A stretch of DNA of 64,000 nt from Streptomyces sp. NBC_01476 (GTDB lineage Bacteria > Actinomycetota > Actinomycetes > Streptomycetales > Streptomycetaceae), in NCBI RefSeq assembly GCF_036227265.1, contig NZ_CP109446.1:2121501-2185500 (forward strand), given 5' to 3'. This document shows, one piece after another, positions 34,918-43,627 of the stretch. The notes below the pieces were generated by a model. The model did not search any database. It was not told the DNA's origin and saw nothing but the letters and a program-made list of their open reading frames with translations. Within the stretch, counting starts at the first letter, position 1, and every line of letters starts with the position of its first letter. The translations under genes and the position numbers were made by a program.

Positions 34918-35440
34918 CCTCTGCGGAGCGAGCACACCGCCTGGTCGGCGCGTTGGTCGCCGCCTGCTGAGCGTGGGAAGGCGGTAACGGTAGTCATGCC
35001 CCTGGACAGTCCCCGATGGACTCTGGCACCGTGAGCGGAAGACTTTCCAGTACCTCCCATCGGTACTCGGAGCCGCACCTGCGCAGCTCCACGAGCTGGA
35101 AGACCGGGTCCGCGGCGATCCGCAGGCCCCGGTGCGCCGGCCGATCCGGCGGGTCCGGCAGACCCGCGTCTGGCGGACGGACGGGTCCGGCAGGACCGGC
35201 AGGACCGGCGGGTCCGCGTCCAGCGGACCGACAGGTCCGACGCCTCCGGCGAGTCGGCGACTCCGCCCGGTCCCGCCAGGCCCGACGGGACCGCAGGACC
35301 GGCAGGTCCGTGACCGACAGGACCGGTGGTCTGCAGGGCCCGGGTCCGGCGGGGGCGGTGGTGCTGCCGCTCGCCTTGTCGCGGACGGGGCCGGCGGGGG
35401 GTGTCAGGAAAAGGCTTTGCTCCGGTCCGCCTGAGCAGGC
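34918..35440. other. Island right margin: low-complexity gap with a possible gene remnant
   Basis: A minus-strand frame ending at 34994 encodes a plausible 45-residue protein end (PVFQLVELRRCGSEYRWEV and onward, 35130 to 34994) but has no ATG, GTG or ribosome site at its head. Further right (35150-35340) the DNA is a mesh of GGACCGGCAGGTCC-like short repeats that translate as Gly-Pro-Ala runs in several frames. I see no intact gene. Confidence 0.5.
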
Positions 35441-36751
35441 ATGGTGCGGTCGGTGGATGATGAAACCGGTTCGCGCCCCGGCGCCAAACGCACCGCGCTG
35501 CTGCCGGATCTGGCGCCGTGGCGGGACTCGAAGGACTTCCGGCTGATGTGGATGGCCGGAGCCATCACCACGTTCGGGAGTTTCCTGACCGTGGTGGCGC
35601 TGCCGGTGCAGCTGAAGGACCTGACCGGGTCGGCCGCCGCGGTCGGCGCGATCGGCGCGGTGGAGCTGGTGCCGCTGATCGTCTTCGGCCTGTACGGCGG
35701 GGCGCTGGCCGACGCGATGGACCGCAAGGTGCTGATCAACGCCACCGAGGCGGCGCAGGGGCTGCTGGCACTGGGCCTGCTGGTGAACACGCTGCTGCCG
35801 CACCCCATGGTGTGGCTGCTCTATGTGATGGCCGCGCTGTCGAGCGCCCTGACCGGCCTGCAGCGCCCCGCGCTGGACGCGATCGTGCAGCGGATCGTGC
35901 CGCGCGAGCAGCTGGCCGCGGCGGCCTCGCTCAACGCCCTGCGCTGGCAGGTGGGCGCCATCGCCGGCCCCTCCGTCGCCGGTCTGGTGATCGCCTGGGC
36001 CGGGCTGAGCTGGGCGTACGCCGCCGACGCGGCCACCTTCGCGGTCTCGGTCTGCCTGGGCCTCGGCCTGCGCCGCTCCCCCGCGGCCCACGACGCCGTA
36101 CCGCCGTCGCTGCGCGGCATCGCGGCGGGCGCCCGCTACGCCTGGAGCCGCAAGGAACTCCTCGGCACCTACGCGATCGACCTGGCCGCGATGTTCTTCG
36201 CCTACCCGGTGGCGGTCTACCCGTTCCTCGCCGACGACCTGCACGCGCCCTGGTCGCTGGGGCTGATGTACGCGGCGGGTTCGGTGGGCTCGCTGCTGGT
36301 GAGTCTGACCAGCGGCTGGTCGACGCGGGTGCACCGGCACGGGCGGATGGTGGTGCTCGCGGCGGCCGGCTGGGGCGCCGCGATGGCCTGCGCCGGGTGG
36401 GCCGGGGAGATCTGGCTGGTGCTGCTCTTCCTGACCGCGGCCGGCGGGCTCGACATGATCAGCGGCATCGGCCGCAGCACCATGTGGAACCAGACCATCC
36501 CCGACGAACTGCGCGGCCGGCTGGCCGGCATCGAGCTGCTCTCCTACTCGGTCGGCCCGCAGCTGGGCCAGGTCCGCTCCGGCGGGGTGGCCGCGATCAG
36601 CTCCGCCCGGGCCTCGGTCTGGTCCGGCGGCCTGGCCTGCGTCGCCGCGGTGGGCCTGGTGGCGGTGGCGCTGCCCGCGCTGACGCGGTACGACGCGCGC
36701 GCCGCGGTGGGCCTGGTGGCGGTGGTGCCTGTGGGCCTGGAGGCCGGCTGA
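35441..36751 (+). CDS. MFS exporter of the EntS/enterobactin-exporter-like family
   Basis: A 436-residue transporter with about 11-12 hydrophobic segments. [26 protein letters not shown] leads into the first helix, and [17 protein letters not shown] is the MFS loop 2-3 motif. ATG 35441 is the first start in frame; its ribosome site is weak. Relatives export siderophores, peptides or drugs. It lies 0.5 kb right of the lanthipeptide operon, so a role in peptide export is possible but unsupported. Its high GC and lack of TTA codons match chromosome genes. Confidence 0.85.
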   Translation: MVRSVDDETGSRPGAKRTALLPDLAPWRDSKDFRLMWMAGAITTFGSFLTVVALPVQLKDLTGSAAAVGAIGAVELVPLIVFGLYGGALADAMDRKVLINATEAAQGLLALGLLVNTLLPHPMVWLLYVMAALSSALTGLQRPALDAIVQRIVPREQLAAAASLNALRWQVGAIAGPSVAGLVIAWAGLSWAYAADAATFAVSVCLGLGLRRSPAAHDAVPPSLRGIAAGARYAWSRKELLGTYAIDLAAMFFAYPVAVYPFLADDLHAPWSLGLMYAAGSVGSLLVSLTSGWSTRVHRHGRMVVLAAAGWGAAMACAGWAGEIWLVLLFLTAAGGLDMISGIGRSTMWNQTIPDELRGRLAGIELLSYSVGPQLGQVRSGGVAAISSARASVWSGGLACVAAVGLVAVALPALTRYDARAAVGLVAVVPVGLEAG

Positions 36752-36779
36752 TCCGGGGGGCCGGCCGCGGCGGGGCGGG

Positions 36780-37013
36780 CTACTTGTCGCCCTCCGGGTC
36801 GTCGCCCTTGTCGTGCCAGCGCGGGTCGGTGTCCCACTCCAGGTTCCGTTCCGCCGCCGCGTCCATCGCGCGCTGCGCCTCCTCGCGGGACGGATAGGGG
36901 CCGAAGCGGTCCTTGGCCGGGCAGTTGGGACCCTCCTCGACGGTCTTGTGCTCCAGGCAGTAGAACCACTCGCCCGGCTTGCCGGCCGGCTTGCGGGCCT
37001 TGAACAGCGCCAT
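36780..37013 (-). CDS. Small conserved hypothetical protein
   Basis: A 77-residue soluble, charged protein ([18 protein letters not shown], then [30 protein letters not shown]). Two Cys and a His in WFYCLEH...GPNC could bind a metal. The start ATG 37013 has CGGAGG seven bases upstream. The [20 protein letters not shown] part resembles SPOR-like helices. Function is not known. It is divergent from map across 75 bases. Confidence 0.75.
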   Translation of the reverse strand: MALFKARKPAGKPGEWFYCLEHKTVEEGPNCPAKDRFGPYPSREEAQRAMDAAAERNLEWDTDPRWHDKGDDPEGDK

Positions 37014-37075
37014 GGTCGTCCTCCGAGGTGTCCGGGCTGGTGTCCCTGCCGCCAGCTTGCCCCAAGGAGCGCCGA

Positions 37076-37089
37076 TACACTCGTCGGCA
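37076..37089 (+). promoter_or_regulatory. Probable leaderless promoter of map
   Basis: TACACT at 37076-37081 sits seven bases before the ATG at 37089, the same hexamer and nearly the same spacing as at nadE. No Shine-Dalgarno sequence lies in between, so the transcript likely starts at the AUG. Confidence 0.55.
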
Positions 37090-37946
37090 TGTCTGGTCAG
37101 TCACTGCTCGTCCCCGGGAAACTGTCGCCCACCCGGCATGTCCCCGCCTCGATTCCGCGCCCCGAGTACGTCGGGAAGCCGGGCCCCACCCCGTACACCG
37201 GGCCGGAGGTGCAGGACGAGGAGACCGTCGCGAAGATGCGGATCGCCTCCCGGATCGCCGCCCGGGCGATGGAGGAGGCGGCGAAGGCCATCGCGCCCGG
37301 GGTGACCACCGACGAGCTGGACCGGATCGCGCACGAGTACATGGTCGGCCACCAGGCGTATCCCTCGGACCTGGGGTACCGGGGCTTCCCCAAGTCGCTG
37401 TGCACCTCGCTCAATGAGGTGATCTGCCACGGCATCCCGGACTCCACGGTGCTGCGGGACGGCGACATCGTGAACCTGGACGTGACCGCGTACATCCACG
37501 GGGTGCACGGCGACTGCAACGCCACCTACTTCGTCGGCGACGTGGACGAGGAGTCGCGGCTGCTGGTGGAGCGGACCCGGGAGTCGCTGGACCGGGCGAT
37601 CAAGGCGGTACGGCCGGGGCGGCAGATCAATGTGATCGGCCGGGTCATCGAGTCGTACGCCCGGCGCTTCGGGTACGGGGTGGTCCGGGACTTCACCGGC
37701 CACGGGATCAACACCTCGTTCCACTCCGGGCTGATCATCCCGCACTACGACGACCCGCGGGCCACCACCGTGATGCGGCCCGGGATGACCTTCACCATCG
37801 AGCCGATGCTGACGCTGGGCACCCACGAGTACGACATCTGGGACGACGGCTGGACGGTCGTCACCAAGGACCGTAAGCGGACCGCCCAGTTCGAGCACAC
37901 GCTGGTCGTCACCGCGGACGGGGCCGAGGTCCTGACGCTGCCCTGA
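37089..37946 (+). CDS. map: Type I methionine aminopeptidase
   Basis: A 285-residue enzyme that removes the initiator Met from new proteins. The five metal ligands are seen in [19 protein letters not shown] (two Asp), [11 protein letters not shown] (His), FTIEPML (Glu) and [11 protein letters not shown] (Glu). The first 45 residues ([20 protein letters not shown]) form the N-terminal extension typical of the longer actinobacterial isoform. Translation appears leaderless. Confidence 0.96.
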   Translation: MSGQSLLVPGKLSPTRHVPASIPRPEYVGKPGPTPYTGPEVQDEETVAKMRIASRIAARAMEEAAKAIAPGVTTDELDRIAHEYMVGHQAYPSDLGYRGFPKSLCTSLNEVICHGIPDSTVLRDGDIVNLDVTAYIHGVHGDCNATYFVGDVDEESRLLVERTRESLDRAIKAVRPGRQINVIGRVIESYARRFGYGVVRDFTGHGINTSFHSGLIIPHYDDPRATTVMRPGMTFTIEPMLTLGTHEYDIWDDGWTVVTKDRKRTAQFEHTLVVTADGAEVLTLP

Positions 37947-37996
37947 GCGGCGGCGCCCGGTAGGGTGGCCGCGTTTCCGCCGGGGAGGCGGGGCGG

Positions 37997-38018
37997 CCCG
38001 CGCGACGGACCGCGCGGG
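37997..38018 (+). terminator. Hairpin after map
   Basis: CCCGCGCG (37997-38004) pairs with CGCGCGGG (38011-38018) around a 6-base loop, 50 bases after the map stop and before the lipoprotein gene. Confidence 0.55.
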
Positions 38019-38078
38019 ACAGCGGGGGCCACCATGACATTCCAGGGGCCCCAGGGGATACGAGGGGGCAGGCACGTC

Positions 38079-39044
38079 ATGATCCGCCGCAGGCTGCGCT
38101 GGGGGGCGGCGCTCCTCGCGCTGGCCGCGCCACTGACCGGCTGTATGACCGTGCACGGCGAGCGGGAGAACGTCCCCTCCGTCCAACCCGCCAGGGCCGC
38201 CGAGGTGTTGACGCACTTCGCGGCGGTCAACAACGCGGCCACCAAGGCGTACGACCCGGCGCTGATCGGCACCGTCGAGGCCGGTCCGCTGGGCGCGATC
38301 GACCAGGCGGGGCTGCGGGCGAAGCACGCCAACCACCCGGCGGGCAACCCGTCCTTCCGGCCGCTGGCCTTCTCCGACGCCCACTTCCTGATACCCCGCC
38401 AGGTCGGCTGGCCGAAGTTCTTCGTGGCCGACGCGGCCGTCAACCGCGGCGCCGGCAGCCGCTGGCTGCTGGTCTTCCGGCGGGCCGCGGCCGATCTGCC
38501 GTGGAAGGCGGACTTCCTGGCCGCCCCGGCCGCCGGGCAGGTGCCCGCGACGGCCACCGACGAGCACGGCAACGCGGTGGCCGTACCGGCGGCGGGCACC
38601 GACCTGCTGGTGCAGCCGGGGCAGGTGGCGACGGCGTACACCGCCTACCTCCAGCAGGGCACCGGCGGGCAGTTCGCGAGCGGGAACGCGACCTCGCAGC
38701 TGCGGGCCAACCGGGCGAGCCGGGCGCGGACCGCCAACTCGGTGACGCAGTACGCCGACCAGCCGGCGCGGGGCGGTGACTTCGAGCCGGTGGCGCTGCG
38801 GACGAAGGACGGCGGCGCGCTGGTCTTCTTCGGCACCCGGCACCAGTCGCGGGCGACCTACCGTGCCGGTTACCGGCTGACGGTGGACCCGGACACCAAA
38901 GCGCTCATGACGGGCACCCCGAAGACCTCGGTGACGCTCTCCACCGTGGGCCAGCAACTGGTGGCGGTGCCGGAGAGCGGCGGTTCCGCGAAGGTGACGT
39001 TCCTCAGCCGGGTGACCGGGCTGGTCGCGGCGACCGGCCAGTAG
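38079..39044 (+). CDS. Lipoprotein of unknown function
   Basis: A 321-residue exported protein. Residues 1-22 are a signal peptide with two or more Arg (IRRRLRWGAALLALAAPLTGC), ending in a lipobox whose Cys is residue 22. The mature part has no motif I recognise. It reads as one globular domain (VLTHFAAVNNAATKAYDPAL; VGWPKFFVADAAVNRGAGSR; WLLVFRRAAADLPWKADFLA). ATG 38079 is favoured because a GAGGGGGCAGG site precedes it and the signal peptide starts directly. Confidence 0.75.
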   Translation: MIRRRLRWGAALLALAAPLTGCMTVHGERENVPSVQPARAAEVLTHFAAVNNAATKAYDPALIGTVEAGPLGAIDQAGLRAKHANHPAGNPSFRPLAFSDAHFLIPRQVGWPKFFVADAAVNRGAGSRWLLVFRRAAADLPWKADFLAAPAAGQVPATATDEHGNAVAVPAAGTDLLVQPGQVATAYTAYLQQGTGGQFASGNATSQLRANRASRARTANSVTQYADQPARGGDFEPVALRTKDGGALVFFGTRHQSRATYRAGYRLTVDPDTKALMTGTPKTSVTLSTVGQQLVAVPESGGSAKVTFLSRVTGLVAATGQ

Positions 39045-39068
39045 GCGCGGCCGGTACGGCCCGGGGGC

Positions 39069-39878
39069 TCAGCGTCCCCAGGCCATCGATTCGGACTCGG
39101 TCTCGTAACCGAACTGGGCGCACGCGTCACTGAGGATGGCGAGCACCGGCAGCGGGTCGGGCAGCGGCAGATCGGGGCCGTGGCCCTCCAGCCAGCTCAC
39201 CGTCTCACCGGAGGGCAGCCGGGCCGGGGGGAGCAGGACGTAGCTGCCGCGGCAGTGCCAGCGGATGCCGGGGTGCTCGTCGGCGGTCTCGGGGTGGCAG
39301 TCCAGCTGGCACGGCCACCACTCGTCCTCGTCCGCCGGGGTGCCGCGGGTCGCGGTGAAGAAGAGCAGCCGGCCCTCGCCCTGGGCGGCGACCGGGCCGA
39401 GGGTGGCGGAGTCGGCGGTGAGCCGTTCCAGCGCGAGGCGGCCCGCCTCGGCGGGGACGTCGAGCACGTCGTGGGTGATGCCGGTGGCGGTGACGAAATT
39501 GGCCAGCGGCTGCGTGCGCAACCACTGGCCGACCTGCTCCGCTTCGGTGCTCGCCTGCGTCTGCCAGGCGAGCGAGACCGGGTGGAGCCCGGGGATGGGA
39601 CATCCGATGCGGTCGCACGAGCAGCCGTAGCCGTCCGGATACGCGGCGGGGGCGAGCGGCAGGCCGGCGCCGGCGGCCGCGGTGATCAGTTCGTCACGGT
39701 GGGCGGTGACGAGCGCCTGGCGGGCGTCACGGGAGCGGGAGGCGCGGGTCTCCTTGGCCGGGCGGGCGAAGTCCCGGTCGAAGCCGCGGACGGAACTCTG
39801 GTCGAAGCCCCGGGCAGAACCTGAAGCACTGTCCGCACCGCGTCGCAGCCAGCCGGACAACCTGTTCTTGCCTGCCAT
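39069..39878 (-). CDS. Bifunctional DNA primase/polymerase (prim-pol domain) protein
   Basis: A 269-residue protein. After a basic Ser/Arg-rich start, the prim-pol-like domain shows LPLAPAAYPDGYGCSCDRIGC, GLHPVSLAWQTQAS, NFVTATGITHDVLDVPAE with the acidic pair, and IRWHCRGSYVLLPPARLPSG. ATG 39878 follows GGAAGGAG. Such proteins in streptomycete chromosomes are related to archaeo-eukaryotic primases of plasmids, but no helicase domain is fused here, so its role in replication or repair is uncertain. It is divergent from heme oxygenase across a control region with two palindromes. Confidence 0.8.
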   Translation of the reverse strand: MAGKNRLSGWLRRGADSASGSARGFDQSSVRGFDRDFARPAKETRASRSRDARQALVTAHRDELITAAAGAGLPLAPAAYPDGYGCSCDRIGCPIPGLHPVSLAWQTQASTEAEQVGQWLRTQPLANFVTATGITHDVLDVPAEAGRLALERLTADSATLGPVAAQGEGRLLFFTATRGTPADEDEWWPCQLDCHPETADEHPGIRWHCRGSYVLLPPARLPSGETVSWLEGHGPDLPLPDPLPVLAILSDACAQFGYETESESMAWGR

Positions 39879-40016
39879 CGAGCTCCTTCCCTCGCTCCGG
39901 CCCGTCCCCGGTCCGGCCCCCGTCCATCGCGGTACACGGTACGCGGACGGTTGGGGCCATCCTCCCCCTTGGCTGGAATGAACACCCACCCGGGGTGGAA
40001 AGCTTCCTTCCGACTC

Positions 40017-40037
40017 TTCCCGACAAGTTGTCGGGAA
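40017..40037. promoter_or_regulatory. Perfect palindrome upstream of heme oxygenase
   Basis: Arms TTCCCGACAA (40017-40026) and TTGTCGGGAA (40028-40037) flank one central base. It is seven bases left of the iron box and lies between the prim-pol and heme oxygenase genes. It is not a DtxR site. An unknown dimeric regulator is likely. Confidence 0.65.
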
Positions 40038-40042
40038 ATCAT

Positions 40043-40071
40043 TGACTTAGGTATACCTAAGTTGCCAGGAT
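40043..40071 (+). promoter_or_regulatory. Iron box and promoter of heme oxygenase
   Basis: ACTTAGGTATACCTAAGT (40045-40062) is a perfect 18-base palindrome matching the DtxR/IdeR/DmdR iron-box half-site TTAGG. It overlaps a -35 TTGACT (40043-40048), 17 bases ahead of -10 CAGGAT (40066-40071). Iron-loaded repressor would block this promoter, so heme degradation rises in iron starvation. Confidence 0.85.
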
Positions 40072-40120
40072 CGAGCCGGTGGCACCGGCCGGTCCACCGC
40101 CTGCGACCCGGGAGGTCCCG

Positions 40121-40774
40121 TTGACGCCGACGCCTTTCTCCACTGTCATCCGTACCGCGAGCCGGCAGCAGCACACCGAGGCGGAGAACTCGGCTTTCAT
40201 GTCGGACCTGCTGGGAGGCCGGCTCGGGGTGGCCGCGTACGCCCGGTACACCGAGCAGCTCTGGTACGTCTACCGGGCGCTGGAGGACGGTGCCGTGCGG
40301 CTGGCGGACGATCCGGTGGCGGGGCCCTTCCTCAGACCCGAACTCCTCCGGGTGGCGTCCCTGGAGCGGGACCTCGACCATCTGCTCGGCCCCGGCTGGC
40401 AGGACCGCGCCCAGCCGCTTCCGGCCACCGCCCGCTACGCCGCCCGGGTCACGGAGGTCGCCCGCGACTGGCCGGCCGGTTATGTCGCCCACCACTACAC
40501 CCGCTACCTCGGCGACCTCTCCGGCGGCCAGGTGATCCGGGGCATCGCCGAGAAGAGCTGGGGCTTCGAGCACAGGGGCGACGGCGTGCGCTTCTACGTC
40601 TTCGAGGGCATCCCCAACCCCGCCGCCTTCAAGCGGGAGTACCGGGAGCTGCTGGACGCCCTGGCGGTGGACGAGCTGGAGCGGCTGCGGGTGGTGGAGG
40701 AGTGCGGGAACGCCTTCACGCTGAACACGGACGTCTTCGCGGAACTCGGGGCGGCCTTCCCGCTGAGCGCCTGA
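40121..40774 (+). CDS. Biliverdin-producing heme oxygenase
   Basis: A 217-residue enzyme that opens heme to biliverdin, CO and Fe2+. The proximal His lies in IRTASRQQHTEAENSAFM, and the distal helix is YVAHHYTRYLGDLSGGQVIRG with the Gly pair over heme. The start is TTG 40121, decided by GGGAGG ten bases upstream; a GTG at 40079 would put that site within the gene. It is controlled by the iron box upstream and supplies iron from heme. Confidence 0.93.
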   Translation: MTPTPFSTVIRTASRQQHTEAENSAFMSDLLGGRLGVAAYARYTEQLWYVYRALEDGAVRLADDPVAGPFLRPELLRVASLERDLDHLLGPGWQDRAQPLPATARYAARVTEVARDWPAGYVAHHYTRYLGDLSGGQVIRGIAEKSWGFEHRGDGVRFYVFEGIPNPAAFKREYRELLDALAVDELERLRVVEECGNAFTLNTDVFAELGAAFPLSA

Positions 40775-40804
40775 GACACCGGGGCGGGCGGGGTTCCGCC
40801 GGGC

Positions 40805-40825
40805 GGGGACCCGCGCGGGGTCCCC
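40805..40825. terminator. Hairpin after heme oxygenase
   Basis: GGGGACCC (40805-40812) pairs with GGGTCCCC (40818-40825). It follows the heme oxygenase stop by 30 bases and could also end the short minus-strand transcript starting at the second iron box. Confidence 0.6.
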
Positions 40826-40862
40826 ACCCGGGGCTCGCGGTGTCGGCCGCGGGTTCGGGAGG

Positions 40863-40901
40863 TCAGCCGGGGCGGATCCGGGTACGGCGGAAGAACGGCA
40901 C
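40863..40901 (-). CDS. Possible 12-residue leader ORF below an iron box
   Basis: On the minus strand GGAGGAG stands six bases before a GTG that opens a 12-codon frame, MPFFRRTRIRPG, ending in TGA. It is 23 bases downstream of the iron box at 40925-40943. The ribosome site is strong, but the peptide is very short and basic and could be chance, or the start of a gene that has been lost. Confidence 0.3.
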   Translation of the reverse strand: MPFFRRTRIRPG

Positions 40902-40924
40902 GGGGACTCCTCCGGACTGCCAGG

Positions 40925-40943
40925 CAAGGTAAGGCTAACCTAA
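40925..40943. promoter_or_regulatory. Second DtxR/IdeR-type iron box
   Basis: CAAGGTAAGGCTAACCTAA matches the 19-base consensus TTAGGTTAGSCTAACCTAA at most positions. On the plus strand the next gene starts 184 bases on. On the minus strand only the 12-codon frame follows. The gap from 40775 to 41126 otherwise holds the hairpin and no gene. Confidence 0.7.
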
Positions 40944-41126
40944 CCCACCGACCGGTTCGGGGAACACCTCCCGCGGGGCAGGAACGCGACCGCCCCCGGT
41001 GCGCACAGACAGATCCGGCCGCACAATGCAGCCATAGGCTCTGCGTCCTCCCGGCGGGCCGACCGTCCGCCCGGGGGGACGATTCCGTGCAGGTCAGGCA
41101 CTCAACCACCCTCCGAGGAGCCCCCA

Positions 41127-41948
41127 TTGCGCAGTGCGACGCCCCGCCGGTATCTGATGTGCCCGCCGGCGCACTTCCGCGTGACGTACTCGATCAACCC
41201 GTGGATGGACCCGACCAAGCCGGTCGACCCGGCGCTGGCCCTGTTCCAGTGGGAGGACCTGCGGGACCGGTACCGGGCCCTCGGCCACACCGTCGAGGTG
41301 ATGGACCCGCTGCCCGGCCTGCCCGACATGGTCTTCGCGGCCAACGGCGCCACCGTGGTCGGCGGCCGGGTACTGGGCGCGCGGTTCGCCAATCCGGAGC
41401 GGACCGCCGAGGCGCCCGCGCACCTCGCCTGGTTCCGGGCCGCCGGCTTCGCCGAGGTCCGCGAGCCCGAGCACGTCAACGAAGGGGAGGGCGACTTCGC
41501 GGTCACCGCCTCCTGGCTGCTGGCCGGGCAGGGCTTCCGGAGCAGCCCGCTCGCGCACGACGAGGCGCAGGAGTTCTTCGGGCGGCCGGTGGTCAGCCTG
41601 GAACTCACCGACCCGCGCTACTACCACCTGGACACCGCCCTCGCGGTACTGGACGACGCCCGGGACGAGATCATGTACTACCCGGGCGCCTTCTCCGCGG
41701 ACAGCCGCACGGTACTGGCCCGGCTCTTCCCCGACGCCCTGCAGGCCACTGAGGAGGACGCCGCCGTGCTCGGGCTCAACGCGGTCAGCGACGGCCGCAA
41801 CGTCCTGCTGCCCCGGGCCGCCACCGGACTGCGGGAACCCCTGCGGGCCCGGGGCTTCGAACCCGTCCCGGTCGACATGTCGGAGCTGCACAAGGCGGGC
41901 GGCAGCGTGAAGTGCTGCACCCAGGAACTCAGGCCGGGCCGGGTCTGA
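41127..41948 (+). CDS. ddaH: Dimethylarginine dimethylaminohydrolase / amidinotransferase-fold hydrolase
   Basis: A 273-residue pentein-fold enzyme. The catalytic Cys is in GGSVKCCTQEL near the C-terminus, the His in RYYHLDTALAVLDD, and the acidic residue in NEGEGDFAV. It would hydrolyse methylated arginines, or a related guanidino compound, to citrulline plus amine. The TTG start at 41127 is fixed by GAGGAG six bases upstream. Ornithine aminotransferase often follows it in streptomycetes but is absent here. Confidence 0.88.
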   Translation: MRSATPRRYLMCPPAHFRVTYSINPWMDPTKPVDPALALFQWEDLRDRYRALGHTVEVMDPLPGLPDMVFAANGATVVGGRVLGARFANPERTAEAPAHLAWFRAAGFAEVREPEHVNEGEGDFAVTASWLLAGQGFRSSPLAHDEAQEFFGRPVVSLELTDPRYYHLDTALAVLDDARDEIMYYPGAFSADSRTVLARLFPDALQATEEDAAVLGLNAVSDGRNVLLPRAATGLREPLRARGFEPVPVDMSELHKAGGSVKCCTQELRPGRV

Positions 41949-42049
41949 CACACAGCGGCGTCCGCCCGCGGGACCGGCAGGACACGTCGGACGCGGCGCG
42001 GCGCCGCGGCACCTGCCCTGCCTGCGGCTTGCCCCCGTAAGGTGCCGCC

Positions 42050-43627
42050 ATGCCCACTACGACCCACGCCTCGTACGACGCCGTGATCGTCGGCGGCGGC
42101 CACAACGGACTGGTCGCCGCCGCCTATCTGGCCCGCGCCGGACGCCGGGTGCTGCTGCTGGAGCGGCTGCCCGGCACCGGCGGGGCCGCGGTGTCCACCC
42201 GGGCGTTCACCGGGGTGGACGCGCGGCTGTCGCGCTACTCCTATCTGGTGAGCCTGCTGCCCCGGAAGATCACCGACGAGCTCGGCCTGCGCTTCGCGGT
42301 CCGCCGCCGCCGGATCTCCTCCTACACCCCGGCCGGTGACACCGGACTGCTCGTGGACGCCGAGGACGACGGCCGCACCCGGCAGCAGTTCCGGGAACTC
42401 ACCGGCTCCGACCGGGACTTCGAGGCTTGGCAGCGGTTCTACGCGATGACCCGCCGGGTCGCGGAAGCCGTCTTCCCGACGCTCACCGAGCCGCTGCCCG
42501 GCCGCGCCGAACTCGAACGCCGGATCGGCGACCCGGCCGCCTGGGGCGCGCTCTTCGAGGAGCCGCTGGGCGTGACGGTGGAGCGGGAGTTCAGCGACGA
42601 CCTGATCCGCGGGGTGGTCCTCACCGACGCGCTGATCGGCACCTTCACCCACGCCCACGACCCCTCACTGCGGCAGAACCGCTGCTTCCTCTACCACGTG
42701 ATCGGCGGCGGCACCGGCGACTGGGACGTGCCCATCGGCGGCATGGGCGCCTTCACCGACGCGCTGGCGGCGGCGGCCCGCGCGGCCGGCGCGGAGATCG
42801 TCACCGGCGCCGAGGTGACCTCGATCGCCACCGACGGCGTACACGCGGAGGTGACGTACGGAGAGGGCCTGACCGTCGGCACCCGGCACGTCCTGGTCAA
42901 CGCCTCGCCGTACGCCCTGGCCGGGCTGCTCGGCCAGGAGCCGCCGCCCCGGCCCGAGGGCGCCCAGCTGAAGGTCAACATGCTGCTGCGCCGGCTGCCG
43001 GCCCTGCGGGACACCGCGGTGGACCCCCGGGAGGCGTTCGCCGGCACCTTCCACATCGCCGAGTCCTACCGGCAGTTGCAGACCGCGTACGAACAGGCCG
43101 CGGCGGGCCGGCTGCCGGACGCGCCGCCGTCGGAGATCTACTGCCACAGCCTCACCGACCCCTCGGTCCTCTCCCCCGAACTGGCCGCGCGGGGCACGCA
43201 CACGCTGACCCTCTTCGGTCTGCACGCGCCCGCCCGGCTCTTCGAGGACGACCCGCGGGGCGCCAAGGAAGCGCTGCTGGCGGCGACACTGGCGCAACTG
43301 GACGCGGTGCTGGCCGAGCCGCTCGCGGACTGCCTGGCGCTGGACGCGGACGGCCGGCCCTGCCTGGAGGCGAAGTCGCCACTGGACCTGGAGCGCGAGG
43401 TGGGGCTGCCGGGCGGTCACATCTTCCACAAGGACCTGTCCTGGCCGTACGCCGACGGAACGGACGGCGTGCACGGCGCGGAGGACGTGACGAGCACCAC
43501 CGGGCGGTGGGGAGTCGGCACGGGGTATGCGAACGTCTATCTCTGCGGCGCGGGCGCGGTCCGCGGCGGCGGAGTCAGCGGTGTCCCGGGGCACAACGCG
43601 GCCATGGCGGTACTGGAGAAGGCATGA
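42050..43627 (+). CDS. CrtI/phytoene-desaturase-like FAD oxidoreductase
   Basis: A 525-residue flavoprotein. The dinucleotide-binding motif is AVIVGGGHNGLVAAAYLARAGR, with GTGGAAVSTRAF after it. The end motif NVYLCGAGAVRGGGVSGVPGHNAA binds the FAD ribityl. This COG1233 group includes carotenoid desaturases and poorly known homologues found outside carotenoid clusters; no other carotenoid genes are nearby. Its stop overlaps the start of corA (ATGA). Confidence 0.85.
   Translation: MPTTTHASYDAVIVGGGHNGLVAAAYLARAGRRVLLLERLPGTGGAAVSTRAFTGVDARLSRYSYLVSLLPRKITDELGLRFAVRRRRISSYTPAGDTGLLVDAEDDGRTRQQFRELTGSDRDFEAWQRFYAMTRRVAEAVFPTLTEPLPGRAELERRIGDPAAWGALFEEPLGVTVEREFSDDLIRGVVLTDALIGTFTHAHDPSLRQNRCFLYHVIGGGTGDWDVPIGGMGAFTDALAAAARAAGAEIVTGAEVTSIATDGVHAEVTYGEGLTVGTRHVLVNASPYALAGLLGQEPPPRPEGAQLKVNMLLRRLPALRDTAVDPREAFAGTFHIAESYRQLQTAYEQAAAGRLPDAPPSEIYCHSLTDPSVLSPELAARGTHTLTLFGLHAPARLFEDDPRGAKEALLAATLAQLDAVLAEPLADCLALDADGRPCLEAKSPLDLEREVGLPGGHIFHKDLSWPYADGTDGVHGAEDVTSTTGRWGVGTGYANVYLCGAGAVRGGGVSGVPGHNAAMAVLEKA

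Noticed and set aside
21655..34993. Direct repeats (att sites) flanking the island
   Set aside because: I compared the bases around 21655-21722 with those around 34918-35000 and found no convincing repeated core, and no tRNA gene is present at either side.
35016..35546. Collagen-like Gly-Pro-Ala frame at the island margin
   Set aside because: The GPAGPAG run comes from short GGACCGGCA-type repeats and appears in several frames and both strands; there is no ribosome site, and it runs into the MFS gene.
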